Shown in pieces: positions 18,647 through 26,933 of a stretch of 64,000 nucleotides of DNA. Under the pieces are notes generated by a model, which was not told the origin of the DNA, searched no databases, and saw only the letters and a list, made by a program, of their open reading frames with translations. Source of the stretch: Sphingobium lactosutens DS20 (lineage in GTDB: Bacteria; Pseudomonadota; Alphaproteobacteria; Sphingomonadales; Sphingomonadaceae); contig NZ_ATDP01000109.1 in assembly GCF_000445105.1 (NCBI RefSeq), positions 186,001-250,000 of the forward strand, in the 5' to 3' direction. Both the position numbers and the translations under genes were made by a program. The stretch's first letter is position 1; every line of letters begins with the position of its first letter.

Positions 18647-19921
18647 ATGACACAGACCAGCGGCATCGGCGAAATGTGGCGGCACAAGCGGGTGCTGGCG
18701 GCCAGCCTGATCGGCACGGCGGTCGAATTTTACGACTTCTACATCTACGCCACCGCCGCCAGCCTGATCTTTCCCGCGCTCTTTTTCCCTGCCTCCTCCC
18801 CCACCGCGCAACTCATGGCCTCCTATGGCAGCCTGGCCCTTGCCTTCTTCGCGCGGCCGCTGGGCGCGGCGGTGTTCGGCCATTATGGCGACCGTGTGGG
18901 GCGCAAGGCCACGCTGGTGACGTCGCTGATGCTGATGGGTGGCTGCACGCTCGCAATCGGCTTCCTGCCGACCCATGCGCAGATCGGCTGGTGGGCGCCG
19001 CTGATCCTGTGCCTGCTGCGCTTTGGCCAGGGTCTTGGCCTGGGCGGCGAATGGGGCGGCGCGGCGCTGCTGGCGGTGGAAAATGCGCCGCCCGGCTGGC
19101 GCGCGCGGTTCGGCATGTTCCCGCAGCTGGGCGCGCCGGTCGGCTTCATCGCTGCCAACGGCCTGTTCCTGATTCTCGACACCACATTGTCCGAAGCGGA
19201 TTTCCTCGCCTGGGGCTGGCGCCTGCCGTTCCTGGGCAGCGCGGTGCTGGTGTTCCTGGGCCTGTGGGTCCGCCTCAAACTCACCGAAACGCCCGAATTC
19301 GCCGCCGCGCAGGCGCAAGCGCCGCCACCCGCCGTCCCGCTCGCCACGCTGCTGCGCGATCATCTGGGCGCCGCCATCGCCGGCACCTTCGCGGTCGTCG
19401 CCTGCTTTGCTGTCTATTATATCGCCACCGCCTTCGCGCTGGGATACGGCACTACGACATTGGGCATCGACCGCAGCACCTTCCTGTCGCTGCAACTGGG
19501 CGCAATCCTTTTCATGGCGGTGGGCATCGTGCTGGCGGGCTGGTGGTCGGACAGGCGCACGCCGACGCGCGTGCTGGCCTGGGGCTGCGCGGGCACGACG
19601 CTGATGGGCCTTGCCTTCGGGCCGATGATCGGCACCGGCGCGCTGCTGCCCATCTTTGCAATCCTGGCGATCGCGCTGTTCCTGATGGGCTTTGTCTACG
19701 GCCCGCTGGGCGCCTATCTGCCCGCCCTGTTTCCGATCCAGCTGCGCTACACCGGCGCGTCCTTCGCCTTCAACCTTGGCGGCATCATCGGCGGCGCGCT
19801 CGCCCCGATCGTCGCCACCTGGCTGATCGCGGCGCAGGGGGTGGCGCTGGTCGGCCTCTACATGACGGCGGCGGCCGCCATCAGCCTGATGGGCCTGTGG
19901 TGGACCAGCCGCGCCGCCTGA
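18647..19921 (+). CDS. MFS transporter, metabolite:H+ symporter (MHS) type
   Basis: A 424-residue protein with about 12 hydrophobic helices. The first helix has GTAVEFYDFYIYATAA, typical of the MHS subfamily (ProP, KgtP, ShiA). The loop 2-3 motif GDRVGRKATLV and the helix 4-5 region LRFGQGLGLGGEWGGAALL are also characteristic. The substrate is probably a small organic anion or osmolyte, which cannot be told from the sequence. ATG 18647 is preferred with GAGGGGG upstream; 18629 is an alternative. It follows a REP pair. Confidence 0.9.
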   Translation: MTQTSGIGEMWRHKRVLAASLIGTAVEFYDFYIYATAASLIFPALFFPASSPTAQLMASYGSLALAFFARPLGAAVFGHYGDRVGRKATLVTSLMLMGGCTLAIGFLPTHAQIGWWAPLILCLLRFGQGLGLGGEWGGAALLAVENAPPGWRARFGMFPQLGAPVGFIAANGLFLILDTTLSEADFLAWGWRLPFLGSAVLVFLGLWVRLKLTETPEFAAAQAQAPPPAVPLATLLRDHLGAAIAGTFAVVACFAVYYIATAFALGYGTTTLGIDRSTFLSLQLGAILFMAVGIVLAGWWSDRRTPTRVLAWGCAGTTLMGLAFGPMIGTGALLPIFAILAIALFLMGFVYGPLGAYLPALFPIQLRYTGASFAFNLGGIIGGALAPIVATWLIAAQGVALVGLYMTAAAAISLMGLWWTSRAA

Positions 19922-19925
19922 TCCT

Positions 19926-20240
19926 TCAACGCAGCACCCGCACCGCCACCCAGGCGCTTGGCAAGCCAACGATCAGGGCAACGCCCAGCGCATAAACCAG
20001 GAAAAATACCATGGCGAAGACGACCATCCCGGTCGTCCCGCCCGGCTCCTGCGGCTGCGGCCCTGCCAGCGTCACTACGACCATGACGGCAAAAGCGACC
20101 AACGCCAGCAAGGGGAAAGCGGACGCTGCAACCAGCATATGACGGCTCGCACTCCATTCCGGCCAGCGCCCCAGAGTGAATTTCGCAGCGCCAAAGCTCA
20201 TCAGGATGGCGAGCAGCGCTGACCCGACAAGGAAACCCAT
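19926..20240 (-). CDS. Small integral membrane protein of unknown function
   Basis: A 104-residue protein with three to four hydrophobic segments: VGSALLAILMSFGAA, LVAASAFPLLALVAFAVMVVV, MVVFAMVFFLVYALGVALIVG and a short final one. No known motif is seen. The start ATG 20240 follows AGGGG. It lies 5 bp after the end of a broken periplasmic gene on the same strand, so the two probably formed an operon. It converges on the MHS transporter gene. Confidence 0.65.
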   Translation of the reverse strand: MGFLVGSALLAILMSFGAAKFTLGRWPEWSASRHMLVAASAFPLLALVAFAVMVVVTLAGPQPQEPGGTTGMVVFAMVFFLVYALGVALIVGLPSAWVAVRVLR

Positions 20241-20245
20241 CGCCC

Positions 20246-20698
20246 CTAAGCCGCGCAAGGCTGCTTGGGCAGCGTCGCTTGCGCCCCGTCCAGCGACAGC
20301 ACCTCAAACCGCCCATCGGCGTAGCGGACGGTCACGATGTCGCGGGCGCGCAAATCCGCTCATAGCTGGCGAAAGGAGGGCGATCGCGCCGCGTCCGCAA
20401 TGTGCACGTCACCTTGCGCATCCGTCATGAAGCGGGTTTCGCGCGATCCGGTGCGCGACGAGGCGATCAGCCGCACCATGCTGCGCGGCGGCGGCGCCTG
20501 CCCCTTGATCTGCGCCATGATCGTCACCGCCTTGCCCTTGCACGACAGGTTGAGCGCGCCGCCGGTGGACGAATCCCACTCACCGTTCAGATATTCGCCG
20601 ATGCCGTTCTGATAGGCATAGTTCCACATGGATTTTCCGGCCGCCGGCAGTGCGGCCGGCAATGCCAACGCCGCAAGTCCCAGGATGATGCGCATCTC
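20246..20698 (-). pseudogene. Putative secreted protein gene with an in-frame TGA
   Basis: From ATG 20698 the frame encodes a signal peptide (MRIILGLAALALPAALPAAG) and then a soluble domain with MWNYAYQNGIGEYLNGEW. It stops at TGA 20362-20360 after SPSFRQL. The same frame continues without another stop as ADLRARDIVTVRYADGRFEV to TAG 20248-20246. A single base change (TGG or CGA to TGA) explains the interruption. It may be a recent pseudogene, a sequencing error or a read-through site. The family is not recognised. Confidence 0.6.
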
Positions 20699-20787
20699 TC
20701 TCCTCCTCGTCGTCACGGAAAGAATAAGCGCGCCTGGCAGCCCTGTGGTTCCCAGAAAGGCAATAGGTGCCCCAAGGGCCGGAACGC

Positions 20788-20821
20788 AAAAAAGGCGGCG
20801 AGCCGAAGCCGCCGCCTTTTT
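20788..20821 (-). terminator. Rho-independent terminator of the trmD-rplS operon
   Basis: On the minus strand GGCGGCGGCTTCGGCTCGCC forms a strong stem flanked by A-rich and T-rich runs (AAAAAGG...CCTTTTTT). It begins about 30 bp after the rplS stop, the usual position for the end of this operon. Confidence 0.85.
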
Positions 20822-20850
20822 CTCTACCTTCAGGCCTGATCGCGCGGCGA

Positions 20851-21219
20851 TCAGCCTTCGCTGCGGACGTCGCGGCGCTCGGCGATGCGGGCGCGCTTGC
20901 CGGTGCGGCCACGCAGATAATAGAGCTTGGCGCGACGCACGACACCGCGGCGGACGACGGTGATGCTGTCAATGTTGGGCGAATAGAGCGGGAACACGCG
21001 CTCCACGCCTTCGCCGAACGAAATCTTGCGCACGGTGAAGTTGGAGCCCATGCCCTTGTTCGAGCGGGCGATGCACACGCCTTCATAATTCTGGACGCGG
21101 CTGCGGTCGCCTTCCTTGACCTTGACGCCCACGCGCAGCGTGTCGCCGGGGCGGAAGTCGGGAATATCCTTGGCGAGGGCGGCGATGTTTTCCGCCTCGA
21201 TCTGCTGGATGATGTTCAT
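20851..21219 (-). CDS. rplS: 50S ribosomal protein L19
   Basis: A 122-residue L19, located at the 30S-50S interface. The start MNIIQQIEAENIA at 21219 is the standard N-terminus; the in-frame extension upstream overlaps the intergenic region. Recognisable segments are FRPGDTLRVGVKVKEG, NYEGVCIARSN, RKISFGEGVERVFPLYSP and RGVVRRAKLYYLRGRTGK. It is 5 bp downstream of trmD and ends before a strong terminator, which makes it the last gene of the ribosome/tRNA-modification operon. Confidence 0.97.
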   Translation of the reverse strand: MNIIQQIEAENIAALAKDIPDFRPGDTLRVGVKVKEGDRSRVQNYEGVCIARSNKGMGSNFTVRKISFGEGVERVFPLYSPNIDSITVVRRGVVRRAKLYYLRGRTGKRARIAERRDVRSEG

Positions 21220-21224
21220 GTCAC

Positions 21225-21962
21225 TCAGTCCTTGGTCGTTCGTTGCGCACCAGAGGGCGGCTGGTCCCGAACGCCGATATGACGTTCCCAAAGGTCCGGC
21301 CGCCTTAGCCGTGTATCATCCTCCGCCCTTTGTTTCCGCCAGGCGGCGATCTTCGCATGATCCCCCGATCGCAACACTTGCGGGATCGTGCGCCCCTCCC
21401 ATTCCACCGGGCGGGTATAATGCGGATATTCGAGCAACCCTGTTTCAAAGGATTCCTCGACTCCGCTGGAAGCCGCGCCCATTACACCGGGAAGCAACCG
21501 CACGCAAGCATCCAGCAGCAGCAAGGCCGCCATTTCGCCGCCCGACAAGATGATGTCGCCCATGCTGACCTGCTCGATCGGGCGGGCGTCGAAAATCCGT
21601 TCGTCAAACCCTTCGAACCGGCCGCACAAGATAGTCGCGCCCGGCCCCGCCGCCAGATCGCGCACGCGCGCCTGCGTGATGGGCTGACCACGCGGCGTCA
21701 TTGCGAGCACAGGAAGGTCGGGCCGCTTTTCCAGCGCGTGATCCACCGCCTTGCCCAGCACATCGGCGCGCAGCACCATCCCCGCGCCACCGCCCGCCGG
21801 GGTATCGTCCACGGTGCGATGCTTGTCCGCCGCGAAGTCGCGGATCTGGATTGGGTCGCACGCCCACTTCCCCTCGCCCAGTGCCCGACCGGCGAGCGAC
21901 AGCCCAAGCGGTCCGGGAAACATCTCCGGGTAGAGGGTCAGGATTTGCGCGGTGAAGCTCAT
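21225..21962 (-). CDS. trmD: tRNA (guanine-N1)-methyltransferase TrmD
   Basis: A 245-residue SPOUT enzyme that makes m1G37 in tRNAs. It begins FTAQILTLYPEMFPGPLG and has DDTPAGGGAGMVLRADV, LCGRFEGFDERI and the knot segment SMGDIILSGGEMAALLLLDA. All are canonical. Start ATG 21962 overlaps the stop of the preceding small membrane protein by 4 bp. rplS follows directly. In most alphaproteobacteria it follows rimM; here an inserted block separates them. Confidence 0.97.
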   Translation of the reverse strand: MSFTAQILTLYPEMFPGPLGLSLAGRALGEGKWACDPIQIRDFAADKHRTVDDTPAGGGAGMVLRADVLGKAVDHALEKRPDLPVLAMTPRGQPITQARVRDLAAGPGATILCGRFEGFDERIFDARPIEQVSMGDIILSGGEMAALLLLDACVRLLPGVMGAASSGVEESFETGLLEYPHYTRPVEWEGRTIPQVLRSGDHAKIAAWRKQRAEDDTRLRRPDLWERHIGVRDQPPSGAQRTTKD

Positions 21963-22240
21963 CCGCGCCGCCGCGCCCGCAATCGGGCCGCGGAAAAGCC
22001 GCCGGCAAGGCACAGCATGCCGCAGATGAGCAATGTCAGGCCGAAGCGGATCAGTAGGTCCGACCAGCCATATTGGCGCATCAGGCCGGGCAGGATGAAG
22101 AGCAAGGGCATTGGCAGGACAAGTGCGAGCGCCACGGCGATCTTGACGCCAGCGCGCCAGCCAATCCCCCATAGCCGCCATCCGGCTGCGAGCAGGAACA
22201 GCAGATAGAGCGCCAGGACGATTTGCGGGACGACGGCCAT
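21959..22240 (-). CDS. Small membrane protein encoded directly before trmD
   Basis: A 93-residue protein with three hydrophobic segments (IVLALYLLFLLAAGWRLW, VKIAVALALVLPMPLLFIL and LLIRFGLTLLICGMLCLAGG) and a basic tail ending in RLRARRRG. The start ATG 22240 is chosen over an in-frame upstream one. Its stop overlaps trmD (ATGA), so it should be translated together with trmD. No family is recognised. It is part of the block inserted between rimM and trmD. Confidence 0.65.
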   Translation of the reverse strand: MAVVPQIVLALYLLFLLAAGWRLWGIGWRAGVKIAVALALVLPMPLLFILPGLMRQYGWSDLLIRFGLTLLICGMLCLAGGFSAARLRARRRG

Positions 22241-22288
22241 GCGCCCGCGCTTAGGCGATGGCACGGGCAGCGTCCAGCATCCGCCGCA

Positions 22289-23785
22289 TCATGGCTGGCG
22301 CGCGACCAGTTTCAATTCCTGAATCTGCGCGGTTGGGGTGGGCGCAAGCAGCAGCGTGCCGTCCACCCGCCCTCGGTCGCACGACCAGGTGAAGCTGCCC
22401 GACAGGTTGCCGCTGGCCGCGATCGGCGCATCCGTGCGGCAGGCCCCGACTTGCCCGCGCAATGCGTCGAGCCGGCGCCCCCAACCGTCGGCGTCATTGT
22501 CCAGCAGCATGTTCATCGCCAGACGGTCCCGCGCCGCCAGGATGTTGCCGGTGGCATAGATGCGGCCCGCAGCAGCATAGCCATCGGCCAGAAGCGGCGT
22601 CACCGGCAGATTGCGGGCAATCAGCGCCCCGGCCCGCTTCAACGCGACCGCCGCATCCCAGGCCGGACCCGCCCCGCGATTATAGGTGCGATTTGTGAAG
22701 ACGAAGATGCCGACGCCATAGTCCGGCATCAGCATCACGTGGCTGCCATAGCCGGGATAGCCGCCGCCATGGGACAAGGTCAGCCCCAGGTCGCAATCCT
22801 GCGCGACCCGCATGCCAAAGCCATAGGCCGCCGCCTGTTTGCAGGCGTCCGGCCCGCTCTTGCCGTTGCGTTGCGCCGGCTTCACGAAATTGCTGCCCTG
22901 CGCCAGCATCCGCACCGACGCGCGCGCAACCGGCCCCTGATCGGCATCATTCCGCGCCGGCCAGGCCGACAGCAGGAAGGCGACCCAGCGCGCATAGTCG
23001 GTTGCGCTGGTCTGCAAGCCCCCCATCGCGCCAAATGCGCCGTCCGCCATGTCCGGCTCGCGCCGCCATCGCCCTTCTTCCCAGCGATAGCCCAGCGCGC
23101 GACGGTCCTGCGGCCATTCGCTTACCGCATAGCCGCTCGACGTCATGCCGAGCGGGGCGAGCAGGCGGGTTTCGACATAGCGGCGATAGGCCATGCCGCT
23201 GGCATTGGCGATTATTCGCCCGAGCAGCGCATAGCCCAGATTGCTATATACATAGCGGGTGCCCGGCGCGGTGCTGAACGGCACGCCCTGCGCCAACAGG
23301 CGCGTGAAATCCTGCTCCGGCATCGGGGTCTGCCGGTCACCCCATGGATTGTCGTCGACGAAGCCAGCGCTGTGCGTCAAAAGGTCGCGGATTCGGATGC
23401 GCGGACTGTCCCGTGTCGGATAGGTCCACTGGCGCAATTCAGGAACATGCCGCTCCGCCAGGTCATCCAGCAACAGCTTGCCCTCCTCCCGCAATTTCAA
23501 GATCGCAAGCGCAGTGAACGCCTTGGTCATCGACGCGATGCGGAACAGGCTGTCAGGCGTGACCGGGCGCTGCCGGTCCAGATCCTGCACGCCAAAAGCC
23601 TTTACATGCACCAGCCGCCCATTGGCGACGATGCCATAGACCAGGCCGGGGGCATGGCTGTCCTGCCGGAAGTCATGGAACAGGCGATCGATGTCGGCGG
23701 TGGCCGCAGCGATCGTCGCCTCGTCGGCCTGCGCGTGGGCAAGGGCGGGGAAGCACAGGAGCAGGAGCAGCAGCCAGACCTTCAC
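22289..23785 (-). CDS. Serine hydrolase, beta-lactamase/class C-like
   Basis: A 498-residue secreted protein. A signal peptide ends near ALAHAQA (residue 20). The serine hydrolase SxxK motif is Ser85-Met-Thr-Lys88 in FRIASMTKAFTAL. The tyrosine motif YSNLGYALLG follows near residue 180, and a SHGGGYPGYGSH segment may serve as the third box. It resembles class C beta-lactamases, D-aminopeptidases and esterases of the same fold. Whether it confers drug resistance cannot be told. The start overlaps the vapC stop by 4 bp, and it lies within the rpsP-rplS operon region. Confidence 0.85.
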   Translation of the reverse strand: MKVWLLLLLLCFPALAHAQADEATIAAATADIDRLFHDFRQDSHAPGLVYGIVANGRLVHVKAFGVQDLDRQRPVTPDSLFRIASMTKAFTALAILKLREEGKLLLDDLAERHVPELRQWTYPTRDSPRIRIRDLLTHSAGFVDDNPWGDRQTPMPEQDFTRLLAQGVPFSTAPGTRYVYSNLGYALLGRIIANASGMAYRRYVETRLLAPLGMTSSGYAVSEWPQDRRALGYRWEEGRWRREPDMADGAFGAMGGLQTSATDYARWVAFLLSAWPARNDADQGPVARASVRMLAQGSNFVKPAQRNGKSGPDACKQAAAYGFGMRVAQDCDLGLTLSHGGGYPGYGSHVMLMPDYGVGIFVFTNRTYNRGAGPAWDAAVALKRAGALIARNLPVTPLLADGYAAAGRIYATGNILAARDRLAMNMLLDNDADGWGRRLDALRGQVGACRTDAPIAASGNLSGSFTWSCDRGRVDGTLLLAPTPTAQIQELKLVARQP

Positions 23786-24180
23786 AGGGTCCAGTCCTCC
23801 ATTTTCAAGCCCTCGATATCCGCGAAATCCTTTTGATTACGCGTCACCAGAACCATCCCAAGCGCCAATGCCTGCGATCCGATCAAGCGATCGAAGCTGT
23901 TGCGGCGAATGCCGACCTGGGCCGCCACCTGCGTATAGGTCCGCGATGCTGCGTCATCAAATGGCGCGACATTCAGCAGAGAGAGGAAGGCATCCACCCG
24001 CCGCCCGTCCCCTGCCGCATCGCTGGACGTCCGATTGCCCACGCGCAATTCGGCAGCGGTTATCGCCGACACGCTCAATGCATCGAGGGCATCGCCCATG
24101 CGCCGCGCCAGCGGGGCGCTTCGTCCCAGCAGGAAATCGATGCAAACATTCGTGTCGAGCAGATAGAGCGACGTCGTCAT
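23782..24180 (-). CDS. vapC: PIN-domain toxin, VapC family
   Basis: A 132-residue PIN ribonuclease. Asp9 in LLDTNVCIDFLLG, Glu in ITAAELRVG and Asp in the RLIGSQALALGMVLVTRNQKDF region make the acidic active site. VapC toxins cut tRNA or rRNA when free of antitoxin. The start overlaps the antitoxin stop by 4 bp (translational coupling). The stop overlaps the next gene, a serine hydrolase, by 4 bp. The pair lies inside an operon of ribosome-related genes. Confidence 0.9.
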   Translation of the reverse strand: MTTSLYLLDTNVCIDFLLGRSAPLARRMGDALDALSVSAITAAELRVGNRTSSDAAGDGRRVDAFLSLLNVAPFDDAASRTYTQVAAQVGIRRNSFDRLIGSQALALGMVLVTRNQKDFADIEGLKMEDWTL

Positions 24181-24443
24181 GCGGCCTGGGTCGCGTCACG
24201 GCTCCAGTCACGCTCCCCTTGAGCCGTATCGTCCCGGCCATCCGCCATGAAGCCGGTAGACATGCTGCCGTAAAGTCCCATCAGGACCTCTCGCGCCCGA
24301 TCCTGTCGCCAGAAGGAAAAGCTGCCATCGTCATGCGGGACAAGCGTCACTTCTTCGCCTTCCTCCAGCCCTAGCGCCTTGGGCAGGCGGAGCGCCAGGC
24401 TGTTGCCCGACTTGAAAATCTTGGCCTTATACTTTTCGCCCAT
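24177..24443 (-). CDS. vapB: AbrB/MazE-type antitoxin, VapB family
   Basis: An 88-residue protein with the SpoVT-AbrB swapped-hairpin motif KAKIFKSGNSLALRLPKALGL at the N-terminus, used for DNA binding and autoregulation. The C-terminal half (acidic and Trp-containing: GERDWSRDATQAA) would bind and block VapC. Start ATG 24443 is chosen because two GTATATAC operators lie just upstream, within a longer in-frame extension. It sits 31 bp after the rimM stop. Confidence 0.88.
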   Translation of the reverse strand: MGEKYKAKIFKSGNSLALRLPKALGLEEGEEVTLVPHDDGSFSFWRQDRAREVLMGLYGSMSTGFMADGRDDTAQGERDWSRDATQAA

Positions 24444-24454
24444 GGGACAGCTCC

Positions 24455-24475
24455 GTATATACGGGTAGTATATAC
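24455..24475. promoter_or_regulatory. Candidate VapB operator: two GTATATAC palindromes
   Basis: GTATATAC at 24455-24462 and again at 24468-24475, 13 bp apart start to start, each a perfect palindrome. They lie 12-32 bp upstream of the vapB start. AbrB-type antitoxins bind such palindromes next to their own promoter. The second copy touches the last base of the rimM gene. Confidence 0.65.
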
Positions 24476-24954
24476 TATTCCACGAACGCTCCGTCAATCG
24501 TGGCGCCGCCGCCCTCCAGCGTCACCGCATGCATCGGCACCATGAAGCGTTTGCCATTGGCGCGCTCTATCTCAACAATGTCGCCCGCGCCGAAATTCTC
24601 GACGGCGACGATGGTGCCCAACACCTCGCCGGTGCTGGACGTGCAGGGCAGGTCGATGAGGTCGACATGATAATATTCGCCCTCGCCCAGCGGCGGCAGG
24701 GCCGATCGCGGCACCGTCAATTCCGTGCCGCGCAGCGCTTCGGCCGCACCGCGATCGCCGATTTCGGCAAAGCGGGCGACCGCGCCATTGGGGCCGGGGC
24801 GCAGCGACGTCAACGTCAGCATGCGCCCGGCGGCCATGAAGCCGCCATAGCCCTTGAGGCTGTCCGGCCCGTCGCCGAACAGCTTGAGACGGACCTCGCC
24901 CGTCACCCCATGCGCCCCTGTGACGACGGCCAGAGTGACAGGCTTGTCGGTCAA
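24475..24954 (-). CDS. rimM: Ribosome maturation factor RimM
   Basis: A 159-residue protein that helps mature the 30S head through contact with S19. The N-terminal RimM domain begins VTLAVVTGAHGVTGEVRLKLFGD. The PRC-barrel domain starts near YYHVDLIDLPC and ends with FMVPMHAVTLEGG. It follows rpsP by 5 bp and was probably once followed directly by trmD. Length is normal. Confidence 0.94.
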   Translation of the reverse strand: MTDKPVTLAVVTGAHGVTGEVRLKLFGDGPDSLKGYGGFMAAGRMLTLTSLRPGPNGAVARFAEIGDRGAAEALRGTELTVPRSALPPLGEGEYYHVDLIDLPCTSSTGEVLGTIVAVENFGAGDIVEIERANGKRFMVPMHAVTLEGGGATIDGAFVE

Positions 24955-24959
24955 GTCGA

Positions 24960-25409
24960 TCAGCCCTCGGCCTGCTCGGCAGTGGCTTCTTCAGCGGGCG
25001 CGGCGTCTTCAGCAGGAGTTTCGGCCGGCGCGTTGGCGGCTTCTTCCGCAGCCTTGCGGGCTTCTTCGGCCTCGGCAGCCTTGGTCGCGCGATCTTCCGC
25101 GCGATCCTTGGCCTTCTGGCCCGGCTCCGCCTTCTTGGGGTTGTTGCGGGCGGCGCGTTCCTTCACGCCGGCGGCGTCGAGGAAGCGGGCGACGCGGTCG
25201 GTCGGCTGCGCACCGGCGGCAACCCAGTGCTTCGCCCGCTCGACGTCCAGAACGACGCGCTTTTCATCGCCCTTGGGCAGGACGGGGTTGTAGCTGCCGA
25301 TGCGCTCGATGAACTTGCCGTCACGCGGGGCGCGGCTGTCAGCGACGACGATACGGTAGTAGGGGCGCTTCTTGGAGCCGCCGCGCGACAGACGGATGGA
25401 GGTTGCCAT
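24960..25409 (-). CDS. rpsP: 30S ribosomal protein S16
   Basis: A 149-residue S16. The conserved domain spans about residues 1-85: MATSIRLSRGGSKKRPYYRI, ADSRAPRDGKFIERIGSYNP and VAAGAQPTDRVARFL. A long tail of Lys, Glu and Ala follows (KAAEAEEARKAAEEAANAPA), as often seen in alphaproteobacterial S16. It lies 42 bp from the end of ffh and 5 bp before rimM. Confidence 0.97.
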   Translation of the reverse strand: MATSIRLSRGGSKKRPYYRIVVADSRAPRDGKFIERIGSYNPVLPKGDEKRVVLDVERAKHWVAAGAQPTDRVARFLDAAGVKERAARNNPKKAEPGQKAKDRAEDRATKAAEAEEARKAAEEAANAPAETPAEDAAPAEEATAEQAEG

Positions 25410-25451
25410 GGATATTTGCCTTTCTGTTCAAACCAAATGGGATGTGATTGC

Positions 25452-26933
25452 TTATTTCTTCATGAAATTCTGAAAGCCGGGCGGCAGTTTCGGCATGTTG
25501 CCGCCAAGCCCGCCCAATCCGCCAAGACCCGACAGATCGGGCGGACCGCCCTGCCCTTCGGGACCGCCCGCGCCGCCGAGGCCGCCAAGACCACCGCCGC
25601 CGCCGAACATCTTGGCCAGCCCTTTAAGACCGCCCATCTTGCGAATCTTCTTCATCGCCGTTTCCATCTCCTGATGCATCTTCAGGAGCCGGTTGACCTC
25701 TTGCACCGTGGTGCCGGAGCCTTTGGCGATGCGAATCTTGCGCTTGGCGTTGATGAGCGCGGGCTTCTCGCGCTCCTTGGGCGTCATGGAGCCGATCATC
25801 GCGTCGAGATGGATCAGCGTCTTGTCATTGGCGCCGCTATTGGCCATCGCCGCCTGCGCTTTTTTCAGCCCCGGCAGCATGCCCGCCAGCGCGCCGAGGC
25901 CGCCCATGCGGCGCATCTGGTTGAGCTGCGCGCGCAGGTCGTTCATGTCGAACTGACCCTTGGCCATTTTCTTGGCGAGCTTGTCGGCTTCCTCGGCGTC
26001 GATCGTCTCGGCGGCCTTTTCCACCAGCGACACGACATCGCCCATGCCCAGGATGCGCTGCGCGACACGCTGCGGATGGAAAGGCTCGATCGCGTCGAGC
26101 TTTTCGCCCGTGCCCGCGAATTTGATCGGGCGGCCCGTCACCGCACGCATCGACAGCGCCGCACCGCCGCGCGCATCGCCGTCCATCCGCGTCAGCACCA
26201 CGCCGGTCAGCGGCACCTGAGCGGTAAAGCTGGTCGCGACATTGACCGCGTCCTGACCGGTGAGAGAATCGACGACCAGCAGAATTTCGGCCGGCGTGGC
26301 GACATCGGCCACCGCCTTCATCTCGTCCATCAACGCCTGGTCGACATGCAGGCGCCCGGCGGTGTCGAGCATCACCACATCGAAGCCCTGGAGCTTCGCC
26401 GCCTGCAACGCGCGGCGGGCGATGTCGACCGGCTGCTGCCCCGCGATGATCGGCAGCGTCGCGACGTCCGTCTGCGTGCCCAGCACCGCCAGCTGTTCCT
26501 GCGCGGCCGGGCGCTGCACGTCGAGCGACGCCATCAGCACCTTCTTGCGCTCTTTTTCCTTCAGGCGCTTGGCGATCTTCGCGGTGGAGGTGGTCTTGCC
26601 CGATCCCTGAAGCCCCACCATCATGATGACGGCGGGCGGGGTCACGTCGATCATCAGGTCGGACGTGTCCGAACCCAGCGTTTCCGTGAGCGTGTCGGAC
26701 ACGATCTTGACGACCATTTGGCCCGGCGTGACCGAACGCAGCACATCGCTGCCCACCGCCCGCTCGGTCGCCTGATCGACGAATTGGCGCACCACCGGCA
26801 GCGCCACGTCGGCCTCCAGCAGCGCGATCCGCACTTCGCGCATCGCGGCGCGGACATCGTCCTCCGTCAGCGCACCGCGCCCACGCAGCTTGTCGAAGAC
26901 CCCACCTAGGCGATCGCTGAGCGAATCGAACAT
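25452..26933 (-). CDS. ffh: Signal recognition particle protein Ffh (SRP54)
   Basis: A 493-residue GTPase that binds signal sequences with 4.5S RNA and docks with FtsY. The NG domain has GLQGSGKTTSTAKIA (G1), DTAGRLHVDQ (G3) and TRMDGDARGG (G4). The M domain is Met-rich with MRRMGGLGALAGMLPG, and the tail is a Gly-rich segment (FGGGGGLGGLGGAGG) ending PKLPPGFQNFMKK. Start 26933 (MFDSLSDRLG) is standard; an in-frame upstream extension is not used. It heads the ribosomal operon, and the receptor FtsY is encoded about 5 kb away. Confidence 0.97.
   Translation of the reverse strand: MFDSLSDRLGGVFDKLRGRGALTEDDVRAAMREVRIALLEADVALPVVRQFVDQATERAVGSDVLRSVTPGQMVVKIVSDTLTETLGSDTSDLMIDVTPPAVIMMVGLQGSGKTTSTAKIAKRLKEKERKKVLMASLDVQRPAAQEQLAVLGTQTDVATLPIIAGQQPVDIARRALQAAKLQGFDVVMLDTAGRLHVDQALMDEMKAVADVATPAEILLVVDSLTGQDAVNVATSFTAQVPLTGVVLTRMDGDARGGAALSMRAVTGRPIKFAGTGEKLDAIEPFHPQRVAQRILGMGDVVSLVEKAAETIDAEEADKLAKKMAKGQFDMNDLRAQLNQMRRMGGLGALAGMLPGLKKAQAAMANSGANDKTLIHLDAMIGSMTPKEREKPALINAKRKIRIAKGSGTTVQEVNRLLKMHQEMETAMKKIRKMGGLKGLAKMFGGGGGLGGLGGAGGPEGQGGPPDLSGLGGLGGLGGNMPKLPPGFQNFMKK

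Noticed and set aside
25227..26909. 560-codon open frame on the plus strand opposite ffh and rpsP
   Set aside because: It spans two well-defined genes on the other strand and has no recognisable domain.
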